Source: Toxorhynchites rutilus septentrionalis (taxonomy: Eukaryota > Arthropoda > Insecta > Diptera > Culicidae). From it: a stretch of 64,000 nucleotides of DNA. The stretch is taken from NCBI RefSeq assembly GCF_029784135.1, contig NC_073746.1, forward strand, positions 5,687,136 to 5,751,135, read 5' to 3'. This document shows positions 33,872-46,045 of this stretch, in pieces. The notes beneath the pieces were generated by a model. It did not search any database, was not told where the DNA came from, and saw nothing but the letters and a program-made list of their open reading frames with translations. The translations under genes and the position numbers were made by a program. Positions within the stretch are counted from its first letter, which is position 1; each line of letters opens with the position of its first letter.

Positions 33872-35662
33872 CTTGTTAGCATAGCAGTTGTTATTTTGGC
33901 AATTTCTTCTTGGATGTTGGTCTTCAAATCTTGGTCCTTGGCACATAAACACGGGATTTCAAAAAACTCCATAGAAAAAAATCACAAGGGGACAGATCGG
34001 GAGAGCCGGTCATTCCAAATCGCCTCTAATTGAGATAAGACGCTCTGGAAAGTGTTGCATTCATGCATTGTAACCTCATTTTCCTCAAAAAACCAGGTTC
34101 CAATAATTCCAGCTGAGGAAATTGCACACCACACTGTGACTTTGGGTGAATGCAAAGGTTTTTGATGCAATTCTCGAGGGTTGGTGTCAGCCCAGTAGCG
34201 CATGTTTTGTTTGTTAACCGACCCACACAAATGAAAATGGACTTCAAACAATAGCACCCTCGGGAACGACATCAAGAAGAAGCTCACACGCGTGCATCCG
34301 AGAATTGAAGTCACGTTCTGAAAGTTTCTGCACTATCGCCATCTTATAGGGATGAAAATGAAGATCATCACGAAGAATTCTTCTCACAGAACGATCGGAC
34401 AGTCCAAGGGCAGACGCGTGTTTGCGCGCAGAACGCCGTGGCAATCGCAACATTGACGCTCTCACTGCTTCAATGTTCTCAGGTGATCTAACGGGCCGAG
34501 GGACTCCAGTTCTTCCTTTTGTCGTACTTGCAGTTTGTCTGAATGTAGTGACCCATGTAACAATTGATTTGCGGTCTGGGACGGGAGCCAACGGGGCTAA
34601 ATTAAAGCGATTCCGAAATGCACGCTGTGTTGCAATAACCGAACATCCGCTTGAAAAGTAAACCTCAACGGCAAAGGCACGCTCCTCACTATTGCAACGC
34701 ATGAAGGCGACTAAACCGTGTCGGGACAAAACTTCACAGTATCCCCTCTTGAACGAGACCACTAGCGCTCCGCTATGACATCAACTAACTAAGTGGCGCG
34801 CATTTTAAAAAAGGAAGTTATGCTGCCGCACCCTGTATATAGAGATAAACATAGTTCGACAATGTTGTAGCCCCAATTACTTTGAACAACTTTGTAGAAC
34901 AAAGCTTTTTTCTATCTTTTAATATAATCGATTTGGCGCTTTTTTTCCTAAGTTGCATTAGGGTCACAATGAAAAAGCGGGTTGTTTTGCTCTAACTTTC
35001 ATATTTCAAATTCTACATCAAAACTGTTTTCATACAACTTTCAGAGCTTATCAAGACCAACATTTTGCGATGCAGAACTTGAATCTTAATCCTGCCCAAA
35101 GTTATTGATGGTTTTTTACCTGAAAACTCATGATTTCAATTTTAATTTACTCAAACACCAAAAATTACATTGTTTTGAAAATCACACGTCATGTAGAGTA
35201 AACTATGCTCTTCCAAATTCCGCCAATAAACTTTGTTTATGCTTGCTCCAGAAAGAACGACAAACAATCGAAGAGAGCGTATTTTTTTGGGAAAAAAATA
35301 TCCATAACTTTGAGTGAAGTTGAGATATTGACAAGTTCTGTATCGCAAAATGTTTGTGTTAGTATGTTCTAAAACTCTTTCGAAGACAGTTTGTATGTAG
35401 AATTTGAAATATAAAGGTTGGAGCGAAAAATCTGTTTTTTTTTCATGGTGACCCTAACGCAACCTAGAGAAAGCGCTATATCGGTTATTTCAAGAGATAG
35501 AAAAAGCTTTTATCTCAAATAACTGGGACTGCAACATTGTCGAATTATGTTTACCTCTATCTAAAAAGATAAGAAAGTTATATTTGTTTATATCATCGAC
35601 AATTTTGGTCACCCTATTTTTGATAGCATGAAAATGTAATGTAATAATAACTGTCAAGCTCT

Positions 35663-35718
35663 TTTTTTTTATTTCTGTGTTATAGTGACTTTCAACACTT
35701 TTGACTGGTTCGTCACTT
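35663..35718 (-). mobile_element. SINE tail-only copy with 13-bp target duplication
   Basis: On the minus strand it reads AAGTGACGAACCAGTC, then GTTGAAAGTCACTATAACAC and an A-rich tail. It corresponds only to the last third of the SINE at 50418-50576. ACTGTCAAGCTCT flanks it at 35650-35662 and 35719-35731. Confidence 0.88.
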
Positions 35719-35740
35719 ACTGTCAAGCTCTAAATGCTCA

Positions 35741-36688
35741 ACAAAATAATACTATTGTTTCATTAGATGTTCAATGTTCACATCCGTTGTTGGTGGCATA
35801 TACGTTTGCAAGAGATTACTATCTGATCTATCTGGTGACACAGGGTAAGATGTTTCTCTTAGTGAAGGTGCGAAGTGAGTTTGTGGTACAGTTGTAACAA
35901 ATCGCCGATCGATTCAGGTCCAAAGGCTGTGGGCAATGCTGATTTCGGTCCAAAGGCTGTCACAGGTACTGGTACTATTGCTGGCGAGTTGGTCGAAACA
36001 CATTCAGGATCAGGAGAACCGGTATTCTGGCGGTCGAACTGTGCACAATCTTTCCGATTCTCGTCGAGAGCGTTTGTAATGTATGTAATGTATGATCGCG
36101 TGGATTCTCCGGATTCGTTTTCTCTGGAGTTCATATCGACGAGATCAACTTAGGACGATTTTTCTTAAGAATGTTGCTATGGTTAGATTAGGTGCGTATC
36201 TCTGTTTGATTTCGTCGAGCAAATTAAAAGCCTGAATTTAGTTTTAAAGTGGGTTTAGCTGTATTATTATTACAATTAGTTTTAATTTTGTATTTTTTTG
36301 AGCTATTTTTGTAAGGTTAAATTTCATTAAATAAATGGAAGACTCACATAATTTATTCCTATACATACTTTTAACTATATGTTTAGACTTGAGTTTTAGT
36401 GCCTTTGAGTCACAATCAGTCTTAATTCCATACATTATGTTTTTAATATAAACTAACTGCTCTAGCTCTCTCGAGATGACCACGAGTTATCCATTTTATA
36501 CTTTACTAACCATAGAGTTAAGAAAACAGTTTATATATAATTATTGAAATCTGGTTAAGAATTCGATTTCTTCAAACTCATATGACTGAGCCTGGAAAAA
36601 TAAACGAATTATAAAACAACTGCTGTATCTCACTACATGTGCTTGTTGATTTTCGAATGCAAATGAGCGAATAGCCTTGTTTAATGTA
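35741..36688. other. No gene seen
   Basis: A short direct repeat GGTCCAAAGGCTGT occurs at about 35919 and 35949, and TGTAATGTATG units near 36075. No domain was recognised in the short open frames. Confidence 0.4.
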
Positions 36689-37552
36689 GGGTAACACGGG
36701 GTGAGTTGGACCACCCCTTTATCTCAAAAAGTACGCCTCAACTTGGACTTTTATAATGTCATCTCCTTTTATTGTTGAACCGTATGTACTCAACGTAAAA
36801 ACAACTTTGGTAAAATTCGACAAGTGGAATGAAACGGCAGCATGAACACATCAAGCGTCAATAAAATTGTCAATAAATGTGAGTTTTCCGAATGTGGTTC
36901 TAAGGTTTTTCCCGCTGATTAAAAAAATCTGTTCGAGTATTGTGCAGTAAAATTCTGTTCACCTACAGAAAAGGAACAATTTGATGCAGCGAAACTACAG
37001 GTTTGAGGCTTTTCTTCGGTCCAATTGATTTAAGATGCCGCTGAGTTGCAAAAAGAAGACGGACAGACAACGTTGGAAAAAGGAGGAGCTTGAAAGAGCA
37101 ACGCAGGCCATCAAGAACGGATTTTCTTTGACCAAGCATCGAAAGGGTTTGAAAATGCTCGAACAACAGTGTAAAGATCCATGCAGAATTCGAGATGGTC
37201 TCAATCCGATTTTTCTGGTCTGGAATCTGACCAAGACACCTGGTATCAATCCCAGAACACTGTTACTGATTGTAACATTATCCCAAAATACTTTACATGA
37301 ACATAAGTATGTTTTTTCGATCAAACACACACTGGACCAAATCACCCCTCATCTAATTCCAATGTCCAAAAATCATCTCTTTTATTTTATGATATATTTC
37401 GTAATCTGAAGCTTGATATAACGATTAAACATTATTGATTGAGAGAAAATAAGTGTAGCTCAGTGTACAATGTGACATTTTTTATTAAAACGGTATTGAT
37501 TTGGAAATATTAGGCGATTTGCTTAGGTGGTCCAAATTCCCCCCATTTCCCC
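36689..37552 (+). mobile_element. Non-autonomous pogo-like element with psq helix-turn-helix, copy 1
   Basis: The inverted ends (GGGTAACACGGGGTGAGTTG... and ...AATTCCCCCCATTTCCCC) share GGACCACC about 22 bases in, and TA flanks both sides (36687-36688, 37553-37554). It carries a small N-terminal transposase remnant. A second copy lies inverted at 46046-47030. Confidence 0.8.
37035..37409 (+). pseudogene. psq-type DNA-binding remnant of a pogo-like transposase
   Basis: KKKTDRQRWKKEELERATQA followed by IKNGFSLTK fits the psq helix-turn-helix found at the N-terminus of pogo-like transposases and Jerky-type proteins. The recognition helix is out of frame here; in the copy at 46270-46560 a shifted frame reads FENARTTVKRFM, the expected continuation. 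No DDE catalytic domain remains. The rest of the open frame (GLNPIFLVWNLTKTP on) has no recognised match. It would have bound the element's ends. Confidence 0.6.
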
Positions 37553-38280
37553 TACTGCTTTGATACTTCGCTCCGCAATATGCCCAGCTGCTTTGAGCTT
37601 GTTTGGAGTTGTTAGGGTGATAGATCCGATGTTGTTGATTCATATATCTCCTTTTGGCTCAGATTAAATGTTCGATCTAACTTGCCAATTAATCCCGAAC
37701 CACAGATTTGAAAACCCATTTAGATTTCAAATACAGCCTTCGAATTCACATCCCGGATCTGAGATCTTGAACTCATATTGTGATCCGTGTTTCAAAATCC
37801 AAATATATAATTCCCGATATTGAATTCTAATTTCAAAATAAATTTTTCAATATTTTAAAATTTGACAAAAATTTTCTTGATTAAAATATTCTGTTTCTTC
37901 AAGGTATGGATTTCTGATTAAGATGCTACAGTAAGATTGCCAAAATATCAATTGAACTTTATTCTACAACATTTGGAAAAGCATCAGTAGCTAGCGGTCA
38001 TTGACTTGCAGTTTCCTGTGATTCCTCAGGTCGTAAATATAAAATAATAATTAGCTTATCGACTAAGAATGAGTTCAGTATTGTTGCCTGAGAGATTTTT
38101 TACTGTCGCTAGAGTTACGGTGACTGAAACAGAGATTTAAGTTTCTGAATTCGTCATAGCTACAGCAAATGATCAGGATTATGTAATTATCATCTTCAAA
38201 CTATTTGCTTAGTTGAAATTTTTAACAAGCTCGAGACGAGCATTTGAAAAAAATTAAAAAAGGGGCCCATAGTGAAACTA
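37553..38280. other. AT-rich spacer, no gene seen
   Basis: No coding-like frame or repeat end was identified between the pogo-like and Tc3-like elements. Confidence 0.4.
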
Positions 38281-39886
38281 CAGTGATAGACCTTCGTTTA
38301 GCCGCACTTGAAAAAAAAACTTGAAACACTTACAAAACAACCAGGAATGTTCTTTTTATCGGGATACTTATTTGCTGTAGTGGTAGTATATTTAAGTCAA
38401 TTTTATTGAAAGGACGTGCATCACAACCATAAACACACAAGGCGACATCGGTGGATATAAACATTCAAACGTCGTTTTTTCCCGAGACATACGTTTAGCC
38501 GCAGGGCATAAAAATCGAGTTTTCGCATAATCACCAAGCCTTTATCTGTGTTTTTTGAAAAAATACTTGGGAATGTTCAATTTACAAGATAAATATTAGA
38601 TGTGGAACGTAAGAAGTTGGTCAGTTTAGTGATTTACGTGGAATTTAAAGGAATGGCGAAAGGTATTCTTTTGACGAAAGAGGGGCGGAAAATAATAATG
38701 ATATTCAGTGAACAAAAGTTTTCTAATCGATCGATCGTAACAAAAATTGGTCTATCTGAGAAAGTGGTACGGAATTTCTTTAAATAGTGTCAGAAATATG
38801 GGATATAACGACCAACAAATGGGAACACCGAAGTTACTTTGCGTCTTAAAGGTCGAATAGGACACGAAGCAACCAGGAAACGATGTCCTGCTCATACATT
38901 AAGGCAGAATCGGTTGTTCTAGTAACGAAGAGACATATTGCGCGTATCTTGAATGAGTCACCAAACATCATGTGGAAGAAACTTCAGAGAAAGCCGAAAC
39001 AGACCGCAACCCATAAGCAGAACCATCTCATTTTGGCCCGGCAATACATGGAATTGAAACTAGATTGGAGAAATGTTGTATTTTTCGGCGAAAAAAGTTC
39101 AATTTGGATGGTCCGGACTGTTACAGTTGCTATTGGTACAATTGAAATCAACGGCATGTCGTGAGATCGCGGAAGTTTGACAGTGTGGGGAGCCGTTTCC
39201 TATCACAGCAAGCTTCCCATTTGTTTCATTTTCACCCAAATGAACTCCGAAAAGTATCCTCAATTACTGGAGAACTGTTTTGATTGGCCATATTGAGAAT
39301 AACGCTACCGAAGATGTCGTTTTTTTCAGCAGGATAATGCATAGATCCACGTTTCCAAGCAATGGAAGGCATGGTTGGCCGAGAAGGACATTCCGCTTCT
39401 TGAATGACCTGCTTGCAGTCGATTGTAATTCCATAGAGAACCTATGGAGAATATTGGCCGGGATGGTCTATGCAAACGGATGACAATTAGACAACATTTC
39501 CAGTCTAAAGGCAGTAATTCAGGAGTGTTGGGCTATAATCAATATGGCAACACTTTGAAGGCTGTCTGACTCGATGCCAAATCGAGTTTTCAAAGTGATC
39601 CGAAATGGAGGTGGACATATCAAATATTAGCTACCGATTGGACTCGAAATTTGCCGCACAAATTTTCTTCTATTGAAATTTTTGGATGCGGCTAAACGAA
39701 TGTCCACCCTGATTACACATATTTGAATTACTTAGAAAACAAAAAGTGAATTTATACTTTTTTTAGAATGAATTCGATGAAAATAAACAATAATAGTCTT
39801 TTATGAACAAAACTGTACAAAGAATTGACTTATTTTTAAAAATATTGAGGAAAAATAGAGTGCGGCTAAACGAATGTCTACCACTG
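38281..39886 (+). mobile_element. Tc3-like transposon, 1.6 kb, with doubled end motifs
   Basis: The outer ends CAGTGATAGACCTTCGTTTA and the inverse of AACGAATGTCTACCACTG are flanked by TA (38279-38280 and 39887-39888). A second copy of the core CGTTTAGCCGCA lies about 200 bases inside each end (38492-38503 and, inverted, 39686-39699). Two binding sites per end is the arrangement known for Tc3. Confidence 0.92.
38602..39490 (+). pseudogene. Tc3-like transposase, heavily broken
   Basis: The start region has a helix-turn-helix (LTKEGRKIIMIFSEQKFSNR and SIVTKIGLSEKVVRNF) close to the Tc3 N-terminus. Later pieces in different frames are KKFNLDGPD, GSLTVWGAVSYHSKLPICF and FFQQDNA, which surround the first and second catalytic Asp positions. 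The region that would carry the final Glu has stops and is not readable with confidence. Frameshifts and stops occur throughout, so it is an old copy. It would have mediated cut-and-paste of the surrounding element. Confidence 0.82.
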
Positions 39887-41959
39887 TATCTAACTTGATC
39901 GAAAAGCAAAAGAATCTTCCATCGCGACTTTTTTGTTTGACAGCAAAATAAAAATCTAGCGCTAAAAATCACTGGATAACATTTAAACACATATAGGTAT
40001 TCCTCTAATTGGTAAGGGTTTCCCAACGGTTTCGCAAACATTTGTTGTTTTTCCCTCGATATAATATTACACAACAGGCTAAAACAAATACGCTACCAAC
40101 CCTCCGCTTTTTGTGGCATTATCGAACAGAGCCCCGAAACAATGGAAACAATTGATCCTCGAAGTGTGCAGCACGCAGACTCCAGATTGTCTCGCAAGGG
40201 TGGACGTATTTTACCAAGAAAATTGCACTGCGGATGCAATATCGGCGGAGAGGGTCTTCACACACACCCCGCCTGTCGCCGGTGCAGCGATCTAAACAAT
40301 GCCGGTAATTTAAGAGGGAAAACCTCTTGTCGGAAGAAGAAAAAAGAGGAAATCAATGGGAAGAATCAATACAAAAGTCAATTGAAGGATCGGTCCAGTC
40401 AAGTCGTATGGGAATTGCCTTCAGGATTGACTTTCAGCCGATTTGACTGACGGTGAGCTCTATTTTTGGCAAAGCGATTTAAATGCCTTTCTTTTGTGCC
40501 ATACAATCATAACTGATTGAGTTAGGGTTTGCATTTCATGAGCAAAAAAGTTTTAAAAAAATAACAAGAAAATTCAGTTATAGCTACATCGCGAGGATTT
40601 AAACTGGTTAATTGATTTCTCAAAATTCTCTTCGAGCTGATCAGTGGATCGATTTGCACAGATTATTTTATTTATATTGGCCCTTGTCGGGATGTGTTGT
40701 AATGATTAGCGTATATCTCTACATGCGAACGCACGGCAGATTTATACAAGATGTATTTGAGAGATTACTAGCTTTGAAGGCTGAGCAGGCCACATTAGCA
40801 TCTGTCAGGAGCTTGGATAAACGGAATGACTCGACTGCTTTAGCGTGTTTTCGGAATACTTTGTGGTTACTGTCGAACTCTCTGTGTCGCCCTGAGCCCT
40901 GAGCCGATGCTGCCGGCAGCAAGTGCCACAGGGCACATCCCTTCGGGAAGTCGCTCGCCGGCGCTGAACACCAGCTTCTCACGGCAGAGTCCCGCAGCTA
41001 TAAACCAACAAATATTGAAAGCATTTCTTCTTACAGTTTAGATTAATTGATATCGGATCAAAAGATGAGATCAAGAAATTAATCTTCACGATCGCGGCAG
41101 AACATACATACAAAAGTGAACGAAACCTCGAAAACAGCTCCTTTGTGGCGCGGAATGCCGACGTCCCAAAAGGGCAACTATCGATCGCGGAGTGTGCGAG
41201 AGTTCATGATCAAAGCGTTCGCTCGGGGACGGAATATCATCGGTAATCGGTCGCGATTACACCGCGCGATTTGTGGGAAGAGATATCAATCAGTAAGACA
41301 CAATCACGGGAGTGAAGCGATTATTATCGTTCAGGGAAGCGCTTGTCCTTTGATCTTTTCGCGGGTTGCGGATGGTGTTTTTTTTTCTCTTTCTTTGCTT
41401 TGTCTGTTCTCCAGTGGAGAGATTTGTGTAGAGTAGCTTGCTCGTTCCAATTCAAATATTATCAGCTGCTACTTTCAGTTTTCTACGGAACAATATGGAT
41501 GTTTCTTTGTTGTGTCAACTTTCCGAACATGAGCGTTTCAATAAAACATCAATGGGACGACATATCCGAAACCCCTCAATTAGAGCCAATTAGTTCCTTG
41601 ACCGTAATCGAAACATATATTTTCGAACGCCGGAAGTTTGTGTTTTACAATCTCTGACCATGCGGGGGACAACAAACCTACGATAGCGAACAGCAATATT
41701 GAATTCACCCCCATTCAATCATTCGTCGGTAACAAATAGTACCTTTCAGAATACTAAATAAGGATCGATATTTTCGCGGAAACATGAAGCGATGGAAAGT
41801 TTTGGGGCGAGAACATTTGCAAACAAGGACGAACTTTGGATGCGATTGTTGAGTTATTTGGTTAGAATTCTCACGTCTAGTCTTAGAGTAGGTCATTTTT
41901 ATACTACCGTAAGAAAAATAGTTCCAAAATCATTTTATTATAAAGCAACAAAAAGCGAA

Positions 41960-41960
<1 letters not shown>
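39887..41960. other. Intergenic or intronic DNA, no gene assigned
   Basis: An ATG-started frame at 40142-40450 encodes 102 residues, beginning METIDPRSVQHADSRLSRKG, with a cluster of Cys and His (residues 38-62) followed by a basic stretch. I recognise no family, and the same DNA is open in another frame, so I do not call it a gene. The remainder has ordinary composition and no repeats. Confidence 0.35.

Positions 41961-42014
<54 letters not shown>
41961..42014 (+). repeat. (TA)n microsatellite
   Basis: About 27 TA units in an uninterrupted run. Confidence 0.97.
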
Positions 42015-42019
<5 letters not shown>

Positions 42020-42861
42020 CATTTTTCACGAATTAGACCCAAAAAAACTAAAAATGTCATACGGATAGCTAAAGGGCAGTTCACTACATATTTAACGCAT
42101 ATTAACATACATGTTAATAATTTCTCACAAAATTGTTGAGAGCCATACTCTGAAGTCAACCACTAGATATTATTCTGCTTCACTTTCATTACATTTGGAA
42201 ACTTATATAATAAGCATTGCTTTTCTTTGATGCAGCTACACTGCTCCAGGGTCTGCCTGATAATTAGAAGGACCGTTCGTTGAAATTATTCAAAACTTTT
42301 TTTGAGCAAAACATAGTTCCGCAATTAACGAGAAGTGAAAGAAGCCAGATAAACAAGCTTTCGATGGTAATGCCCAGCTACAATACCCTCCTACATTCGT
42401 GAACTACGAGAAAAACTATTCTCCACCATTTAGGAAGAAATATAACGTGTTTTTCTTGTCTTCGCAGTTTAGGTTACGTTGAGGTCAAGTATCAAATAAA
42501 ACAGTCATCAGGCTTTGCTTCCATCAGAAGCGAATATTGCCTTGCGCAGAAAACAGCAAATAGCATCAGTGTTTAGAGAATGAAAATGCATTTGATTCAG
42601 TTCCCATCAGAATTCTTTCTAAAGGAAAAAACATCCTCTAGATTAGTTTTCTTTTAAATTAATAGCGTTCTATCCAACTTAATACACAAAAAACATATGA
42701 ATTTTTACCATGGATCTTTGTTAGTTTCGTAAATTAACTGTATGGGTCTTTATCAAGGCTTAATGATATTGTATGCAATTTATTCTCGATAACAGACAAG
42801 AAAAACATCTTCATCGATCATTGTCATTTTTATAATAATACGATAGATTGGGTGTGTGAAT
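42015..42861. other. No gene seen
   Basis: AT-rich sequence with no coding character and no recognised repeat. Confidence 0.4.
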
Positions 42862-44327
42862 GGATATTGACGAATTTCGTGCCAACTCGTCTCACGAGTT
42901 GGCAGCACTATTTCAGATTGAAGCCAAACATTTTGGGTGTGAAGATATTGGTCATTTAAGCAACTTTGCATACTTTAAATATTCCAAAAACAATAAGCTA
43001 CGTTTTAAAAAGGGCCAAAAAAATTTCGTATATTTTTCAAAAAAAAAATTCTCAAAACTATAAGACTTACAAAATTTTAGAAATGTAGGAAATCGTTTGA
43101 ATTTTCATTAAAAATATTTAAAGAATATTTTTTTTTAATTTTTTTTCAAAAAATTGAGTTCAATTTTCTCTGAAATGATTTTTTTTAAATTCTAAAAAAA
43201 TTATGTGAATAGTCCATACAATTATCAACATATCTTCCATATATCGGAAGATGGTCACTTTTATAAGAAAAAAAGTGTTTTCAGGAACAATTTTTCATGT
43301 TTATTTCGAAAAAAGTGTAACTAATCCTAATTTTGTTAAGATTTTTGTTAAGATAGCGATATAGTATATTCGATAAAGCTTCCGATCTTATTAAAATATG
43401 AAGATTCCTGAAAAAATTATGTTTCACTCGTAACACTTTTGTGTGTAAATTTTCGCATTTGACATGTTTTTGACATGTTTCTAAATAGAAAAAAAAAATT
43501 GCAGAGCATGTGAATCGCGATAATTTATACATAAAAAAGTTGCGAGTTAAACATTATTAGTAATTTTTCAAAGAAAACATAAAAAAGCTGTTGTCTGAAA
43601 AACTTCTTCCCCGTAAAGGTGTCCATCTTCCGATGTACGGATGACTTGTAGGAGGGCTAATTATACTTTTTTTTTAATTTAAACACAACATGTTTTCAAG
43701 AATAACGGATTTTAATTTTAAACAAGATTTTTTTTTAATTAATTTTCTTTCGACAATTGTTTTGATATTTTTTAATGAGAACCTAAATAATTTCCTAATT
43801 TCATTCTTTAACCAACATTCTGTAGATCCTATTGTTTTTAAATTAGGATTTTTTTCGAAAAATAAGTTGAAAAGAACTCAAAATATCCAAAAAAAAAAAC
43901 ACCACCCAAAATTTAACAGATCTACAAAATGTTAGTCAAAGAATGATTCGTGAGAATCGTTTGAATTTTCATAAAAAAAATATTCAAAGAATGATTATTT
44001 TTAATTTACATAAAAAAATGTTTTCAAAAAAAACAAATTAAATTTTCTCAAAAACGTATTTTTTTAAATTCTCAAAAACATGTGTGAAAGCCCATGCAAT
44101 TATCAACAAGTCGTCCATTTTATCCTGTAGGTCTTATAGTTTTTGAGAATTTTGACATTTTTGAAAAAAAAATTGAGAAATGTTTGGCCTTTTCAAAAAC
44201 TCGCCTTGTTGTTTTTTGAATATTTCAAGTGCTAAAAGACCCATATGTTTACACCCACAACGTTTCACTGATATCTGAGATGGTGCTGCCAACGGCCAAT
44301 CGAGTTGGCATGAAATTCGTCTATTGT
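42862..44327. mobile_element. AT-rich inverted-repeat element
   Basis: The left end TTGACGAATTTCGTGCCAAC, with GAGTTGGCAGCAC further in, is inverted at the right end as GTGCTGCCAAC and GTTGGCATGAAATTCGTC. Internal blocks such as TTTTTTTAATT and AAATATTTAAAGAAT are also arranged on both strands. Encodes nothing recognisable. Confidence 0.65.
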
Positions 44328-44818
44328 AAAAAATGAAATGTTTATAAACGGTCGGTTTTTGAATTCGATGATGATTTTTTTCCCATACATCCATTGCCAC
44401 CCTAATATATATAGGTACAATTTGGTAAGCAAACTGAATTTTATTTGATTTTATTTCAAGATTTATTGGATAACAGTTATGTGCACACCTTTGCCCCGCA
44501 CTACTCTGCAGTAAATTTCAGAGAAATAAATATTCTGAATGTCGTTGAATTCATCGTTCATATTTTGGAATGAATATTTTTTAAACTCTGAAAAGTATTT
44601 TTTCATTAATATCTTTGCGGCTACTTATACATACACATTTTATGATTATGTTGTTATGTTGTTCCTAAAACTTAATCTCGTTATTATTTCTTAAATTCGA
44701 CAAATATTCTGAGCTCATGAAATTATCTCGGGATTCGGGATTCTCACTCTGGAAAAGCCAAGAACCAAGAACCAACCAAGAAGAATGGTTGAATTATGAT
44801 GAAACTGACACCCCTTAA

Positions 44819-45820
44819 GGGTGGTGACATTGGGCCAGGTATCAAACTTATGGGCAAGGCTATCTAAAAGGTGTAAATATCATGTAACTATCATTCGTAC
44901 ACGTGAGTAAACTCACAACGTAGCCTCTATGCGTAAATAATGTGGAGAATTCCACGTCTATCCACATAAAACTGCGTTAGCTTGTGATAACCAGTAGAAA
45001 ATACAGATTTATATTAAAAGCAGAACTAAATATCTTCTGAAAGCTTTAAAAAAGGAACTAATTGATCACTGGGAGAAGCCATTCGAAGCAGAGAGCAAAC
45101 AGCAACATACAACGCTTATTTTTTTCAACATGATGCATCGCATTTTTTACTGAACAACACGTGTTATCGCACTATTGTGTGAATGGGCGTGGAAATCCCC
45201 TGCATAGAATTGAATGCCCCATTGATCACCCCACACTACGTGCTGAAATGTCCTAAAATGAGGGAAAATGCCAAAAAAAATCACAAAAATTACCTTTTAT
45301 TAAATATCTTACTTACGATACTCTTCAGTCCGCGAGCCAAGAATGATAAAATCAAATCTGTCAACAAACATGCGGAGTTTGATAGTAAACAAGGCGAGTG
45401 TATTGGTGCTTACAGATAATTATTCGTATGTTGGTGGAATGGTTTTAGTTTGGCCCAAAGTCACCCCAAACAAGCTCAAAAATTACTACATTCGGAAAAC
45501 ATTCTTGTCTGAGGGAAAAACAGCACAACTCCAAATAAGTGATTAGATTCTTTTTAATAGAGCCTCAATGCACCTTCCATTTAGCCATTTAGCAGATTTA
45601 GCCAATCTCGTGTCTGCGACGGTTTATAGAGTACAATTTTCGGCAACGATTTATTATGGTATCCATGGTGACCATCTTTAAGGCACTGGTGAAACGAATC
45701 AAAATAGTTTTGTTATGTATGGCTTCCTCTAACAATTGGAGAAAGACGTAATCTTTCACTCTACATAAAGTTTAAATTAACATGAAACATTTTTGGTTTT
45801 GGCCCAATGTCACCCCGACT
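44819..45820. mobile_element. Element with GGTGACATTGGGCC inverted ends
   Basis: GGGTGGTGACATTGGGCC at the left is inverted at the right as GGCCCAATGTCACCCC; a third related motif (GGCCCAAAGTCACCCC) lies at 45451. The end text resembles the GGTGAGTTGGACC ends of the pogo-like copies nearby. No transposase was recognised. Confidence 0.55.
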
Positions 45821-46045
45821 GGCGGTACAGTTTTGTGTCAGGAGCAGGGCTATGCATAGTCATAGTCAACTGAGGATAGCTAGTTTTAGTTTTCATACAG
45901 ATTTAGAGATTTTTCAAAATAATGATCCAATATTAATTATGGCTTGATCTCAATAATATGTTTCCCCACTCATCAATTTTATTCATATAGAGTTCGAATC
46001 AGCCTGAATGAGAATTATTTTGGCATTCATATGTAGAGTATAGTA

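Larger units (their letters stand above)
32767..34702 (-). pseudogene. Tc1/mariner-superfamily transposase, frameshifted and split
   Basis: The N-terminal part (ATG at about 34702) has EERAFAVEVYF, FRNRFNLAP, VPDRKSIVTWV and SARKHASALGLSDRSVRRIL, a DNA-binding region of the type common in insect Tc1-like genes. A deletion near 34245 removes the first catalytic Asp region; VHFHLCGSVNKQNMRYW and SPKVTVWCAISSAGIIG follow. The frame shifts near 34000 into SPDLSPCDFFLW and IQEEIAKITTAML. The last part, after the inserted element, is RVMTNARNRF, CMENGGRHLSDLIF and a stop at 32767. The protein would cut and rejoin DNA at the element's ends; this copy has three independent lesions. Confidence 0.88.
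32656..34835 (-). mobile_element. Tc1-like transposon interrupted by a 1-kb insertion
   Basis: The ends CAGGGTGCGGCAGCATAACT and its complement at 34835 are flanked by TA on each side (32654-32655, 34836-34837). Without the 1,008-bp insertion and its duplicated 9 bases, the element would be about 1.16 kb. Confidence 0.95.
32190..35740. repeat. Long fold-back repeat, copy 3, split by nested transposons
   Basis: Left-arm modules (TTTGTCATTCTTTCTGGGGC, GATGCAGAACTTG-like blocks) and right-arm modules (GAAAGAACGACAAACAATCG) are inverted counterparts and match copies 1 and 2. The centre is displaced by a Tc1-like element at 32656-34835, and a SINE tail sits at 35663-35718 in the right arm. Confidence 0.75.

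Noticed and set aside
41116..41436. 106-residue plus-strand frame
   Set aside because: Ends in a hydrophobic run produced by T-rich DNA; no motif, no splice or promoter signs.
41792..42159. Frames on both strands across the (TA)n run
   Set aside because: The Tyr-Ile repeat comes from the microsatellite.
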